From Diadophis punctatus similis (taxonomy: Eukaryota > Chordata > Lepidosauria > Squamata > Dipsadidae): a stretch of 64,000 nucleotides of DNA. Below are positions 47,447-59,364 of this stretch, piece by piece. Each line of letters starts with the position of its first letter. Positions within the stretch are counted from its first letter, which is position 1. The notes below the pieces were generated by a model. It made no database searches. It had not been told where the DNA came from and saw only the letters and a list, made by a program, of their open reading frames with translations. The DNA is taken from positions 240,389,177-240,453,176 of the forward strand of contig JALIGW010000002.1 of NCBI GenBank assembly GCA_023053685.1, in the 5' to 3' direction. Position numbers and translations under genes: made by a program.

Positions 47447-47630
47447 GTGCTCTTGCTATGAAGAGTTTGCCATATTTTATATCTCTTAAAAACATTTGGA
47501 ACTTATTAGAGATTTCATATTTACCTAACTGAAGCTCAGAGATTACTGCTAATATTCATGCTGACCACAATTTTCCATAGATGGTGACTTCTAACACGTT
47601 TTCTTTGTCATTTTTTGCTTTTCTGCTTAG

Positions 47631-47757
47631 TCTCTACCACAGTCCAAATGTGTGGGAAATTGTCATCCTGGGTTTGTCAAGAGGGCTCAGGAAGAAAAGC
47701 CAGTTTGCTGCTATGACTGTGTTCCTTGTCCACAGGGGACCATCTCCACTCAGGAAG
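47631..47757 (+). CDS. V2R-3 exon 5 (cysteine-rich)
   Basis: 127 nt, SLPQSKCVGNCHPGF ... VCCYDCVPCPQGTIS, six cysteines. The acceptor is TCTGCTTAG and the donor GAAG|GTGGGT, phase 1, exactly as in V2R-2 exon 5. Confidence 0.88.
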
Positions 47758-47769
47758 GTGGGTGATTCT

Positions 47770-47993
47770 TGTTAGATGGTGGATTCAGCACAGGAGACCG
47801 ACTTTGACAAACAGCTCTTTATTGCAATAGATGTACAACCAGCAAAGCACATTCAGAGAGGGCTCCTATTTATAGGAGCTGACAGTAACAATTGTAACTA
47901 AACCATTTTGAAATAACCAATGAGGGTCCAGCATGTTCCCTTCAGTATTGCTGGACCTGAGTGAAAACCTCCAGCTCTAATCAGAACATAACA
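47770..47993 (-). repeat. Ty3/gypsy 3' LTR
   Basis: On the minus strand TGTTATGTTCTG ... CATCTAACA, with a CTATAAATAG TATA box and an AATAAAGAG poly(A) signal near the end. A purine tract, TCTAGAGGGGGAGGGA, lies at 47994-48009. Confidence 0.9.
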
Positions 47994-50900
47994 TCCCTCC
48001 CCCTCTAGATGAAATCGTCTGACATACGAAATCACGAAGGTAGGCGGGGCATCTACGCTCCCGTTCAGACCTGCGTATTTCAATCGGGGGAACTACAGCA
48101 GCCTGGTCTGACTTAGCCGCTTCGTTCCTGGGGGCTGTGTCATGCATCTCTTGATCTGGAGTGCTCTTGGGTTCTTCTGCCTCAGGGCCTAACTCGACAG
48201 GGGGACTCTGTTGGCCTGCCGTCTCGCACTCCAAAGCCTCTGAGACATCTGGACGTGGTTTAGCTAGGAAAGGAATGCACAGCGTTACATTTCCAGAACC
48301 CGAGGGGTCTTCCTGTACCCTCTGTCTTAATTGGTCTATGTGTCTCTTCCATAAGTGGCCGTCTTGTAACCGGACCGCATAAGACACTGGTCCCAAAATT
48401 GTCTTGACCACCCCTGGCAGCCATAAAGGCCCCTCGGCGTAGTTGTGAGCAAACACCCTGTCCTCTGTGGAAAAGACCCTGGTTTTCTTTGTGCCTTCTG
48501 TCTTGGTTTTTACTACATAGTCAGGGTGTAACCGGTCCAGGAGTGACCAGAGTCTGCGGCCCATTAAAAGCTCCGCTGGGCTGCGTCCCGTAGTGGCACT
48601 TGGGGTTATGTGTTGAGTTATGAGGAATTTGTCTATTCTTTCCTGCCAATCTCCAGGTCCCAATCTAGCTAACCCCTCTTTGGCCGATCGCACGAAGCGT
48701 TCCGCCAGGCCGTTCGTCGCAGGATGGAATGGGGCGGACAATGCATGGCGGATTCCCTGACTAGCCAGATAGCCCTCGAAAGTTGTGGCTGTGAACTGCG
48801 GGCCGTTGTCTGTTACCAATGTGTCCGGAATGCCATGGGTAGCGAATAGACGCCTGAAGATCTTAATAACAGACTCCGCAGTGGTCGACCGCATAGGGAA
48901 GATTTCGAGCCACTTGGAATAAGCGTCTACAATTATCAGGAACATTTGCCCATGGAATGGACCCGCAAAATCGGCATGAAGCCGTGACCATGGGTTTTTT
49001 GGAAGGTCCCAGTCATGCACCGGTGCTTTGGGAGGTGCCGGTCTGGATTCCTGACATGGCAGGCATTTGTTTACCCATTCTTGAACCTCCTCATCCATCT
49101 TTGGCCACCACACATAACCCCTAGCTAAAGCCTTCATTCACACAATTCCCGGATGGCCCTCGTGCAAGGTTCGTAGTACGTCAGTGCGCAATTTGGCGGG
49201 AATGACCACCCGGTCCCCCCACAAGAGGCATCCCCCTTGCTCCGACAGTTCGTGCTGTCTAAGCTCGTACGGTTTGAACTCGGGCCTGACTGGGCCTCTC
49301 GGCCACCCCCTCCACACCCAGTTAAGGACAGTCCGGAGGGTGGAGTCTCTGGCCGAGTGCCTGGCCACCTCAGCCGAGGTGACTAACCCTGAGTCTGCTA
49401 GGTCAATCAACAGTACCAGGGCCTCTGGAGCTATGTCTGACAGTATCTCGGGCAATGGGCACCTGCTTAATGTGTCCGCGTTCCCCATGTTTTTTCCGGG
49501 CCTGTGAACCAACTGATACGAGTATGCCGACAAGAAGATGGCCCAACAAGCAAAACGGGGGGACAAAGCAGCTGGAGTTTGGCGATTCCCTGCTATCAAC
49601 TCCAACAGAGGCTTGTGGTCTGTGACCAGGGTGAAGTCTCTACCGAACAAATACTCGTGGAACTTCTTAACCCCTGCTACTAGGGCCAAAGCTTCCCTAT
49701 TTAGCTGATCATAATTTCTTTTGGCGCTAGACAAGGTGCGTGAGTAATACGCTATTGGCGCCTCGAGGCCATTCGGAAGTCGATGGCTCAGAACAGCCCC
49801 AACCCCTACTGGGGAAGCATCGCAAGCAAGGACCACTGGCAAAGTGGAATTGTATTGGATCAAGAAATTGTTGTTGGTTAACAACCCCTTAACTGCACTA
49901 AATGCGACAGCCTCCCTATGGCCCCACACCCAGGGAGTGTTTTTAGCTAGCAGCCTGTGCAAGGGCTCTGCGACCGTTGTGTTATCACGTAGGAATAGGC
50001 TGTAATAGTTAAGAAGACCCAAGAAAGCCTGTAACTGTGCCTGATTTCTGGGAGCCGGGGCCTCTTGGATGGCCTTCAGTTTACTTTCCGTGGGATGGAT
50101 ACCACTCCCATCTATTCTATACCCCAGGAATTCCACTTCAGGGACTCCCAAGACACACTTGCTGTGTTTCGCTTTCAGCCCGGCAGCTCGTAATTACTCA
50201 AGGACCATTGTAACCCGACAGCGTAGCTGGCCTATGTCTTTAGCCGAAATGAGAACATCATCGAAGTAGGGCACGACCCCGGGGATATTCTGCAACAGAC
50301 GTTCCATTACACTCTGGAACAACCCCGGGGCCACGCTAACCCCAAATTGCAATCTGTGGCATTTAAATGCCCCCCTGTGGGTCACAATGGTCTGAGCTTC
50401 TGCCGTGGGGCCATCTACGGGTAACTGCAGGTACGCTTGTGCCAGGTCTAATTTAGCAAACAGGCATCCGGACCCCAACGAGTGCAGCAATTGGTGCACG
50501 ATTGGCACAGGGTAGGCACTCTGCTGCAACGCCTTGTTCACCGTGCACTTGTAGTCAGCGCATATCCTGATGCTACCATCTCCTTTAATTGGTGTGACAA
50601 TCGGGGTTTCCCACCGGGCATGATCCACAGGTTCGAGTACCCCCTGCTTGATCAATTTATCAAGTTCAATGTCAATCTTTTCCCTCAAGGGCAGGGAAAC
50701 CCGGCGGGGCTTCAAGTGGATTGGGGCAACATTAGGGTCCAGGCTAAAAGAGATTGGGGTCCCCACATACTTGCCCAACCCTTCGCTGAATACATCACGG
50801 AATTCGTCAAACAGGTCGTCTAATTTCTCCGTCCTGACATCGTTAACTCCGGAGACCTCCAGCCCAAGGGCTTCGAACCAGCTCAGTCCAAGAAGGCTCG

Positions 50901-51213
50901 GAAGGTCACCGTCCACAATGATGAGCTGTAATGGTCTGGAAAAGTGTTTAAATTGGACCTTGACACTGGCTTGGCCGCGAACCAGAATCCTGTTCCCTTG
51001 GTAGTCCGACAGGCGGAACCCGGTGTTTCGGATGCGGTCAGTGGAGAACCCGGGCACGGCTTTCTTGAGAGTTTTCCAGGCGATGATAGACACAGCCGAG
51101 CCCATATCTAATTCCATTTGAAACGGCACACCCTCGACGAGGACGGACATCATGATCTTCTTCCCACCCAGGGAACGGGCACTGTCGACATGCGAATCAT
51201 AGGCAGCCGGCAA
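47977..51213 (-). pseudogene. Ty3/gypsy pol (protease, RT, RNase H, integrase), two stops
   Basis: Three consecutive in-register frames. 51213-50194: protease with the active-site triad changed to DMG (usual DT/SG) and RT up to the catalytic YFDDVLIS. 50151-49138: rest of RT (EFLGYRIDG), RNase H with CDASPVGVGAVLSH and TDHKPLLEL. 49137-47977: integrase with CLPCQES, HADFAGPF, VTDNGPQF and NGLAERFV. The frames end at TAA 50194-50196 and TGA 49138-49140; each is one base change from a sense codon. Gag is absent. It ends in the 3' LTR. Dead copy. Confidence 0.92.
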
Positions 51214-51230
51214 CGGCCTGGAATATCAGA

Positions 51231-51869
51231 GATGAACACTGCCCCCTAGATTCGGGTACGACTAGCACACATGTGCGAGGGGAACCTTTATCTTAAGCTG
51301 CTCTAAATTGGTTTAATATGGGCAGCCAGACATATAATATATGTTATATTATATATTTTAAACATTTGCTATGACTTTCCTATCTCTCAGTATCATCTGT
51401 CATTCAAAGAAGATCTTTCAAGAAACATGAAAAGAGATATAAAGAAAATATTACCTTCTGTTTCCTCAGATAATGAAACGTAGTCATTCAGACTATTTTC
51501 AGGACTAGATTTCTCTGCTAGCCAACTAGATTTTAGAAGATAGGTATCTTCTGAATCCAGTATGGTTCTGAGCAAGTAGCATCTGGAAGGACTTCCAAAG
51601 TGTGCCTGATAAGGTGAATTGATTCATTATTTACCTGTAATAATCTGGGTTACTATGAAAATTCTACAGATTATATAAGAAAGGATATTGGTCCTAGAAT
51701 TTCCGCCAATTTCATAGACCTTAACTCTATATGGTTTAGAAAATGATGTTCTTTCTGAGGAGATATTAAGAAACACATCTTGAAAAATGCTGCTGGTATC
51801 AGCTGATGTCCCAAGAAGGTATTCCTTGAAACTTAAAGAAGTATTGCTTTTTTATTTTCTCAAATACAG
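51231..51869. other. V2R-3 intron 5, distal
   Basis: No gene. AT-rich, with an ATATAATATATGTTATATTA palindrome-like stretch near 51335-51360, and a good polypyrimidine tract (GCTTTTTTATTTTCTC) before exon 6. Confidence 0.5.
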
Positions 51870-52762
51870 AAAAATGCACCAAGTGCCCTGATGATCAATA
51901 TCCAAATGAGGACAGAGTCCAGTGTATCCCCAAAAGAATAACGTTTCTGACCTTTGAGGAACATCTGGGCATCATCCTGGTCTCTTTTTCACTGCTCTTG
52001 TTCTTAACCACAGGCATTGTTTTAATCATATTCATTAAATATGTAAAAACTCCCATTGTCAAAGCCAACAACTGGGACCTCTCCTTCATCCTCCTGGCCT
52101 CCCTCATACTCTGCTTCTTGTCCTCCATTTTCTTCATTGGACGACCAAGGAAAGCCACCTGTCTTCTCCGACAAACAATGTTCAGCATTGTCTTCTCAGT
52201 AGCCGTCTCTTCTTTGTTGGCCAAAACTATCATGGTGGTGCTTGTATTTCTGGCCACAAAACCAGGGAACAGTGTGAGAAGATGGTTGGGGAAGAGACTA
52301 GCAAACTCCATCATCCTTTCTTGTTCTGGTGTCCAAATTTTTATCTGTGCCATGTGGCTGGCAGTTTCTCCCCCATTTCCTGATTCTGACCTCCACTCCC
52401 AACCAGAAGTGATCGTCCTTCAATGCAATGAAGGCTCAGTCACCATGTTTTATGTTGTCCTCGGATACATGGGTTTCCTAGCTGCCATTTGCTTCACTGT
52501 AGCTTTCCTGGCCAGAAACCTGCCTGGGGCCTTCAATGAAGCCAAGCTTATCACCTTCAGCATGCTGGTCTTCTGCAGTGTCTGGATCTCCTTCCTGCCC
52601 ACCTACCTGAGCACCAAAGGGAAATACATGGTGGCTGTGCAAATCTTCTCCATCTTGTCTTCCGGGGCTGGACTGCTATGCTGCATCTTCTTCCCCAAGT
52701 GCTACATTATCATTCTCAGGCCAGATCTAAACACTAAGGAACATCTAAACATAAAAGCATAA
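51870..52762 (+). CDS. V2R-3 exon 6 (seven-transmembrane domain)
   Basis: Taking the AG at 51868-51869 as acceptor gives 2 nt plus 296 codons and a stop. It contains [14 protein letters not shown], seven hydrophobic helices, [18 protein letters not shown] and [17 protein letters not shown]. The ancestral acceptor position would be 51862-51863, where AG has become AA. No frameshift or stop is seen. It ends [12 protein letters not shown]. Confidence 0.88.
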
Positions 52763-53404
52763 TGAATTGATAGTGAAATGGATTCTTAGGCTCATAATAT
52801 TTGATTATTGTTTGCAATTATTATTGATTTGTATATTTCCTTTGCATTTGATTAAGATTATTTAAAACCAAAGCTAATAAAAATATTAAGAGTATAAGAG
52901 TAATCATATTAAAATACAAAATAATATCAAACAATAAAATAAATGAATAATTAATATCCATGTCTTTTAAACTGTTGGTAGTCGTCCTTTTCCTCATCAC
53001 ACAGTCCATATTTGACTTTAGCAACCCTTCGAGCAAGGACATATGTGAGCCACATCCTGGGCTTTAGAGTGTTATAAAATTGGCAGGCTCCTTCAAAGTT
53101 AGTTAGGAAGGTCTTTCATGGTTATTTGCGAATTGGTATTTTCATTTCTCTGAGGTTTGGATAGTACTGGGTGGTGGTGGTGATGAAGAAAGGTTAGTGA
53201 GGATGGTATGGATTTGCAACTTCAACAGCTGTAACTGGGGTTGGTGCTCCTCTTCTTTCTCTTGATGTGCTCCTTCTCAGCAACCTCCATTCATTTAAGC
53301 TCCAGATCAAGTTCCATCCTATTTGTGGATGGTTTTTTTAAGTATTCACTGGAGTTTCCAGCTTTGCCCCATCATCCAGGGCTCCAGCAAAGACTTAAAA
53401 AGAA
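52763..53404. other. downstream of V2R-3, no recognised gene
   Basis: AT-rich DNA after the stop with possible AATAAA signals near 52935. A short minus-strand frame at 52821-53042 is unsupported. Confidence 0.45.
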
Positions 53405-53860
53405 TTATCTAACTCTTTTCACATTTGCATACTCTGTGCATAGCAAAGTACACACCCAGAGTACACACCCCTTTCATTACCAGTTCTGCATACAGGTATC
53501 TCAGCAGCACTGCTTGAAAATTAGTGCCTAGATCCATCAGCATCTCATGTGGTATGCCTACTCTACTGAAGATTTTTACCAGCTCCTCTGCTATTTGCTT
53601 ATTGCTTACATTTCTTAATGGAACTGATTCTGAGTACTGAGTGGCATAGTCACAAACCATCAAGATCTACTCATTGCCTTTAGTAGATTGTGGCCCACAA
53701 TTTCCATGGCTATTTTAGAAAAGGGAATATGGACTGAAGGGCCTCTTTCAATAGCAACTTTGTCATGCTCCCCTTTTGGTTTTACCAACTGACACATAGG
53801 GGAATATTTACTGTACTGAGACACCTCTCCACAGATCCCTGGTCAATAGAATCAATCCAA
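53405..53860 (-). pseudogene. Ty3/gypsy integrase fragment (different family)
   Basis: The minus strand encodes VCDYATQYSESVPLRN and IFSRVGIPHEMLMDLGTNF, the core of a gypsy integrase, preceded by frame-broken zinc-finger text near 53780-53850. It is unlike the element at 47770, so it is a separate, older insertion. Confidence 0.8.
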
Positions 53861-53939
53861 AATTCTTAAGTGGTCTTATCGCTACCTATACGTATATCCC
53901 AATCATGGATTTTTACAGACTAATTCCATTAATGCTTTG

Positions 53940-54430
53940 TGATATCCCTGAGGAGCTATCTAATAAAATGAAATTCAGTGTAGATAAAAGTAATGTTTTA
54001 CACTTAGCCCCCCCAAAAAAACAACTGTCAGGTATATACTAGGTGAAAGAGGAATGAGAGGTATCTTGGAGTCCAAGTGGACAATCACTTAAATATGAGC
54101 CAACATTGTGTAGCAGCTGCCAAAAAAGCCAATGCAACTCTAGACTGCATTAATCGAGGGATAGAATCAAGGTCTTGTAGAGTATTAGTATTCCTTTACA
54201 AATAAGATTATTATTAAGTGGTCTTAATAAGACAACTCTTGTAATACTGCATCCAGTTTTGATCAACATAATATAAAAGAGATGTTGAGACTTTAGAAAG
54301 AAGAGCAACTAAGATGATTAGGGGACTGAAGGCTAAAACATATGAAGAATGATTGCAAGAATTGGGTTTGTCCAGTCTAGAGAAAAGAAGGACCAGGAGA
54401 GACAGGATAGTAGTGTTTTAATATCCTATA
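53940..54430 (+). mobile_element. CR1 LINE fragment
   Basis: Plus-strand CR1 ORF2 remnant aligned to 14460-14930 (GGAGTCCAAGTGGACAATCA, GCAGCTGCCAAAAAAGCCAA). Several indels and stops. Confidence 0.8.
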
Positions 54431-54689
54431 AAGATGAGGGGTGGGTGTTACATTTCAGAACAGGCTTTCTTATTCTCCTCTCTCCATCTGCATCTTGCTT
54501 TCTACTATCCTCTGACTTTTGTGCTTCCATGTAGTTCTCAGCTTGTTCCACCAATACAATAAATACAACCATACACAAAGCCAAACACTACAACCCAATT
54601 AAAAGATGGGAAGGGTGGGGCAGGGTGGAGGGAGCTGGGATTTCCTGTTAATCTATCAACCCCCTCCACTATTATGTTCTCCCATTGGA
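54431..54689. other. short unclassified spacer
   Basis: Includes a G-rich segment (54605-54640). Nothing recognised. Confidence 0.4.
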
Positions 54690-54885
54690 GCCCCAAGTAA
54701 CTGGTACCTGGCTCAAAAGCAGTAATGGTGAGAAGGATCTTGGAATCCTAGTGGACAATCACTTAAATATCAACCAGAAGTGTGCGGCACCTGCCAAAAA
54801 AGCCAATGTGGTCCTAGGCTGCAACAAGAGAGGGATAGCATCAAGATCATGTAGTGCAGGGGTGTCAAACTCACAGCATCATGTT

Positions 54886-55362
54886 TGTTAGGTCCCTGAC
54901 CATAACTAATATTGGGTAGGACAATATATGTTTTAGCTTTTAACAGCTATAAGTCTGTTTAGCTTAGGTGTTGCAGACTGCCACAAGAGGGAGCTAGAGT
55001 TCACAGCTTATTTCTATGGGAGTCCCTCTCTGTTTGTCTTTGGTCTCTGCTACTCAGAGTGTAGTCTCTGCTTCTCATTAGAGCAAGGCCTAGAGTATGT
55101 ATGCTCTGCATTTCTCTCTGTGTTGTAGTTATGTATTATAGCTAAAATGTATTTGTACTTAATAGTACTTGGATTGTCATTATGACTATTAAGTGTATGA
55201 CTTTGGACTGTTTATAGGAAAATGCTATTTCTTAAAGTAAATTTTAATTCAAGTTAGTGTATCTGTGTGTGGCTGAGTACTTATTCACAACTGATCTCAA
55301 TCTAAACGTTTCTGTATGCACAACCTTGGTAACACAAGGAATACTCTGCTAATACATTAACA
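54886..55362 (+). repeat. copia-2 5' LTR
   Basis: 477 bp, TGTTAGGTCCCTG ... ATACATTAACA, identical by eye to the 3' LTR. Confidence 0.97.
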
Positions 55363-55364
55363 CT

Positions 55365-55378
55365 GGTTATGGGCCCAG
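55365..55378 (+). other. copia-2 primer-binding site for the initiator tRNA-Met anticodon arm
   Basis: GGTTATGGGCCCAG, two bases after the 5' LTR, is the exact complement of CUGGGCCCAUAACC, the anticodon arm of vertebrate initiator tRNA-Met up to about nucleotide 39 (tRNA sequence from memory). Drosophila copia is known to prime from a 5' half of this tRNA. Confidence 0.85.
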
Positions 55379-55454
55379 AGAGATATTGAGAGTTAGTGTG
55401 AATATTCAGTTTCATACTCAGAGAGCTAACTTGTGGTTTACTGTTAAATTAACA

Positions 55455-58400
55455 ATGGCACAAGAACAGTCAACTAGCTTATCCAAGATAACCAGGTTAG
55501 ATGGAACTAACTATGTTTCCTGGTCTATGAAGTGCAGCTTACTTTTGCGTAAAGAAGGATTATGGACTGTGGTTAATAATCCACCTGATATAACAGCTTG
55601 GGATCTAACAAATGATGAAGATAAGAAGAAAATAGCTGCCTTTAACCGGGATAATGAAAAGGCTCTTAGTATTATTGGACTGACACTGAGTGATCAGCAA
55701 CTGGTCCATATTCATGGTGAAGATTCTGCTGCCAAGTGTTGGAGTACCTTAGAGAGACTTTATGTTCGAGATAGTGTTGGTGCGCATATACACCTTACAC
55801 GTAAACTGTTCAGAGCACGTTTGTTAAAAGGTGGTGACATGTTAGCTCATTTGGAGTTTATGAAGAGAACATTACAAGAGCTACATGAAAAAGAACTGAT
55901 TTTCTCAGAGTTGCATCAAGTTTATATTATTCTTTCTTCTTTGGATGACTCTTATGATGATTATGTGTCTTCACTGGAAGTTTTAACCAGAGATGAACTG
56001 ACATTGACTGGCATAATAGGAAGACTGTTAGAAGAGTCTAGAAGAAGGCAAGATAGAAAACAACTGAGAGAGAAACAACCACAGGAAGAACCACAGAGAG
56101 AGAAACAACCACAATCTTCAACTGCCTATATTGTTAGGAAATGTTATTCTTGTGGGGCTAAGGGTCATATAGCCAGATTCTGTAAAAAGGGTAAAAAGCA
56201 GAATGCTAGTAATATGCAGAGAGCTTATAATGATGTTAGTGCAGCTATATCAAGTACAAATAAAACTGTAAGCCATGATATCTGGATAATAGACAGTGGA
56301 GCATCTCAGTGTATAACTAAAAGTAAAGAGAGATTTGTTAATATGACTGAAAGTAAACAGCATGTATCATTAGCAAATGGCTGGAAATTGAGAGTATCTG
56401 GAGAAGGTAATGCATATTGTTCATGTATTAATGAAAGTTTACCAATGTTATATGTACCTAACCTTAAAAATAACTTACTATCTGTGAGAGAATTGGTAAA
56501 AGCAGGGTTTGTGGTAACTTTTCAGGGAGATAAATGTTTAATTGAAAAACAAGGTAAAAGAGTTACTGCAAGATTGCATGATGGCTTATACATTATCCAT
56601 GATAGTCCATTAAATAAGGCTAATTCAGTTTATGAAAATAGAAAGCCTCATGACGAATGTATTCATTTGCTCCATAGACGTATGGGACATTTAAATTTCA
56701 AAATTTTAAAGAAAACTGTTGAGTTATCTAATGGTATAAAATTAAAACCTTGTGCAAGATATTTAAATTGTAATGCTTGCAATCAGGAAAAGAGCAAGGT
56801 AATTCCTGCAAACAGGTTAAATGGATTTAAAACCAAGGAACCATTAGAGGTTGTATTTGCTGATCTCATTGGCCCTAAGAAACCCAGTTTAGGTGGAGCC
56901 TGTTATATATTGAGCATAGTTGATCATTTTTCTAGATATGGTTTCTGTTATCTGATGAAAACAAAAACAGAAACATATCAGCATTTTGTAAACTGGTTAA
57001 GGTTTGTTGAACAAAAAATGAATAAGAAACTGGTTAGTTTAGTAACAGATAATGGTACTGAGTTTACCAATAAGAGATTTGAAGATATGCTAAAGAGAGC
57101 TGGTATTGAACATAAGCGTTCTGCTCCTTTTCGGCTGCAACATAATGCGCATATTGAAAGAAGAGGTCAGACATTACAGGCTATGTCTCGAACCATGATT
57201 TCAGATTCTGGTTTACCAGAAAGACTCTGGGGTGAAGCTATAATGTGTGCTAACCATGTTTTGAACAATGTAGTGAATGCAACAACTGGTGAATTGCCAT
57301 TTACTCGTTGGTATGGTAGGAAACCAAATCTTAGTTATTTGCATACATTTGGTGCACCAGCATGGGTGCATATTCCCACACAAGTAAGGCGAAAGGGACA
57401 ACATAGAGCACGGAAATTATGTTTTGTAGGGTATGAATCTAATCATAGATCATTTAGATTCTGGGAGCCAGGTACTACTAGAGTATATTGTAGTGCAAGT
57501 GCTAAATTCCTTGAGCATGTTGGATGGAGTAAACTGGAACAGGAATACAAGGAACAAGATAGTATTGTTGTTGAGGATCCATTGTTTCCTGATGATTCTG
57601 ATAAGAATAGTACTGATGATAGGATAGTGAAAGAATCCTCAATAGAGGAACCATCTATGGATGATGTAGAAGATACTTCGTTAGGGGAGGAAAAGGAAGA
57701 GGAAATTCCAACAACTTGTACTAAATTGCCTAGGAGGTCAACTAGGGAGAGACGTCCACCTGATAGATATCAGGCAAGTATTGTATGCCAGATTAATGTG
57801 GAACCGTCTAATTATAATGAACTTAAGCTGTATCCAACAAAGGAACAGGTAGCTTGGCAGGAAGCTATGAATAAGGAATTAAAATCTTTAAAGGATCTTG
57901 AGGTATATGAAGATGTAAGGTTACCACCAGGTGAACGTGCAATAGGTTGCAGATGGGTGTATAAATTAAAGACTGGTGTGGATGGCACTGTTACCCATAA
58001 AGCAAGATTAGTTGCTCAGGGATTTGCTCAATCAGATAAGGATTATGATGAGGTATTTGCACCTAGTCTGAGAGCAAATACATTGAGAGGAGCATTAGTT
58101 TGGGCAGCTAAAAATAAATGCATAATTAATCATGTAGATGTCGAAACTGCATATCTACATGCACCTTTACAACATACCATTTATATGAAAAAGCCATTAG
58201 GTTTAAAAGATGATGGAAAAAATGATTATTGGAAATTAAAGAAAAGTCTTTATGGTTTAAAGCAATCAGGTTATGAATGGAATAAATGCATTGTAAAAAA
58301 AATTAGTTTCCATGGATTTTAAAGCTGGTATAGCTGATCCTTGTTTATTTAGGAGAGAGAAAGATGGTTTGATTTCTCTGTTGCTATTATTTACAGATGA

Positions 58401-59331
58401 TATAGCGATTATAACAAAGACTGAACAAGAAGCAAATGATATTGTTTCTGAATTACAAAGAAAGTTCAAGATTAGAAATTTAGGAGAAATTAAACATTAT
58501 TTGGGTCTTGATATAATGAAGACAAATAGAGGATTCAAAATTTCGCAAGCTAAGAAGATTAGCCAATTGTTAAAAAGATATAACCTGGAGAATTGTAAAA
58601 CTGCTAAGACACCAATGGATCAGGGATTTACAAATAGTGATACTAAATGTCCTGTGTTTGATAAGGAGATATATCAGTCTCTAATTGGTAGTCTCTCATA
58701 TTTGAGTAATTGGTCTAGGCCAGATATATCTTACAGCGTAAATCAACTGGCTAGATATAATGCTGAACCAAATGAAAGGCATTGGCAAGCAGCTAAACGA
58801 ATACTTAGATATCTAAAGCACACAATACATTATTCTTTATATTTAGAACCGAGAAATGAATTAGTGTTATCTGCATATGCTGATGCAAGTTTTGCTACTG
58901 ATGCAATGACTCGCAAATCAACATCAGGTATAGTGGTAATGTTGGGTAATGCTTTAATAGGGTGGAAATCTATTAGGCAACAACATATTAGTTTATCCAC
59001 TATGGAAGCAGAATTCTCGAGTTTATCATTAATGTGTACAGAATTGGTATATTATAAACAATTGTTAAAGGATATAGGAATTACTGTACAGGAGCCATTT
59101 ATTGTGTATGAAGACAATCAATCTGCCATTAGTATGGCTAATAGTTTAGCTGTGAAAACAAGGTCGAAACATACTGATTTGAGATATCTGAATGTTAGAC
59201 AATGTGTTCAAAATAAAATGGTTAAGTTGGAATACTGCATGACTGAACAGAATATTGCAGATCATTTCACTAAAGCGCAAGGTGCAATTAAACACAAAGA
59301 GTGTTGTGAAAACTATGGTTTAAAGATGTAA
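55455..59331 (+). pseudogene. copia-2 gag-pol polyprotein (one frameshift)
   Basis: ATG at 55455 starts a gag with ITRLDGTNYVSWSMKCSLLL, zinc knuckle CYSCGAKGHIARFC (56140-56180) and protease WIIDSGASQCI (56280-56315). Integrase has HRRMGH, CNACNQEK, FADLIGPKK, VTDNGTEF and AHIERRGQ (56660-57170). RT has KARLVAQGFAQ, DVETAYLHA and SLYGLKQSG (57990-58275). A TTTT at 58317-58320 shifts the frame; pol continues from there with LLLFTDDIAII, an unusual FTDD in place of YVDD, then RNase H with YADASFAT, STMEAEF and EDNQSAI to 59331. The total is about 1290 residues if read through. The catalytic acids seen are in place. A single homopolymer-type indel is the only lesion. Confidence 0.94.
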
Positions 59332-59349
59332 GGTATTATATATTGATCT

Positions 59350-59364
59350 ACCCAAAGGGGAGAA
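59350..59364 (+). other. copia-2 polypurine tract
   Basis: ACCCAAAGGGGAGAA immediately before the 3' LTR. Confidence 0.85.

Larger units (their letters stand above)
47770..51230 (-). mobile_element. Ty3/gypsy retrotransposon, 5'-truncated, with 3' LTR
   Basis: Minus-strand element inside V2R-3 intron 5. A 224-bp 3' LTR (47770-47993) is preceded by a polypurine tract and most of pol. No 5' LTR, primer site or gag is found to the right of about 51230, so the 5' part is lost. Two in-frame stops interrupt pol. Confidence 0.9.
47631..52762 (+). pseudogene. V2R-3: vomeronasal type-2 receptor, exons 5-6 only
   Basis: Two open exons on the plus strand, 47631-47757 and 51870-52762, encode the nine-cysteine linker and the seven-helix domain of a V2R. 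They are colinear with V2R-2. Exons 1-4 are not found anywhere in the preceding 22 kb, which is filled with L1, copia, SINE and LTR sequence, so the gene is probably 5'-truncated. The usual exon 6 acceptor (CTCAG|AT in V2R-2) reads CTCAAAT here. A new AG six bases downstream keeps the frame and would drop two residues. A Ty3/gypsy element lies in the intron 12 bases after the donor. The lack of stops suggests that loss was recent or that the exons belong to a gene I cannot trace. Confidence 0.8.

Noticed and set aside
52821..53042. 73-codon minus-strand frame downstream of V2R-3
   Set aside because: The opposite frame also looks partly protein-like, but neither has a start context, splice sites or a family I can name.
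55386..55454. Upstream extension of the copia-2 frame before the ATG at 55455
   Set aside because: Lies next to the primer-binding site and lacks gag similarity; the ATG at 55455 starts the recognisable gag.
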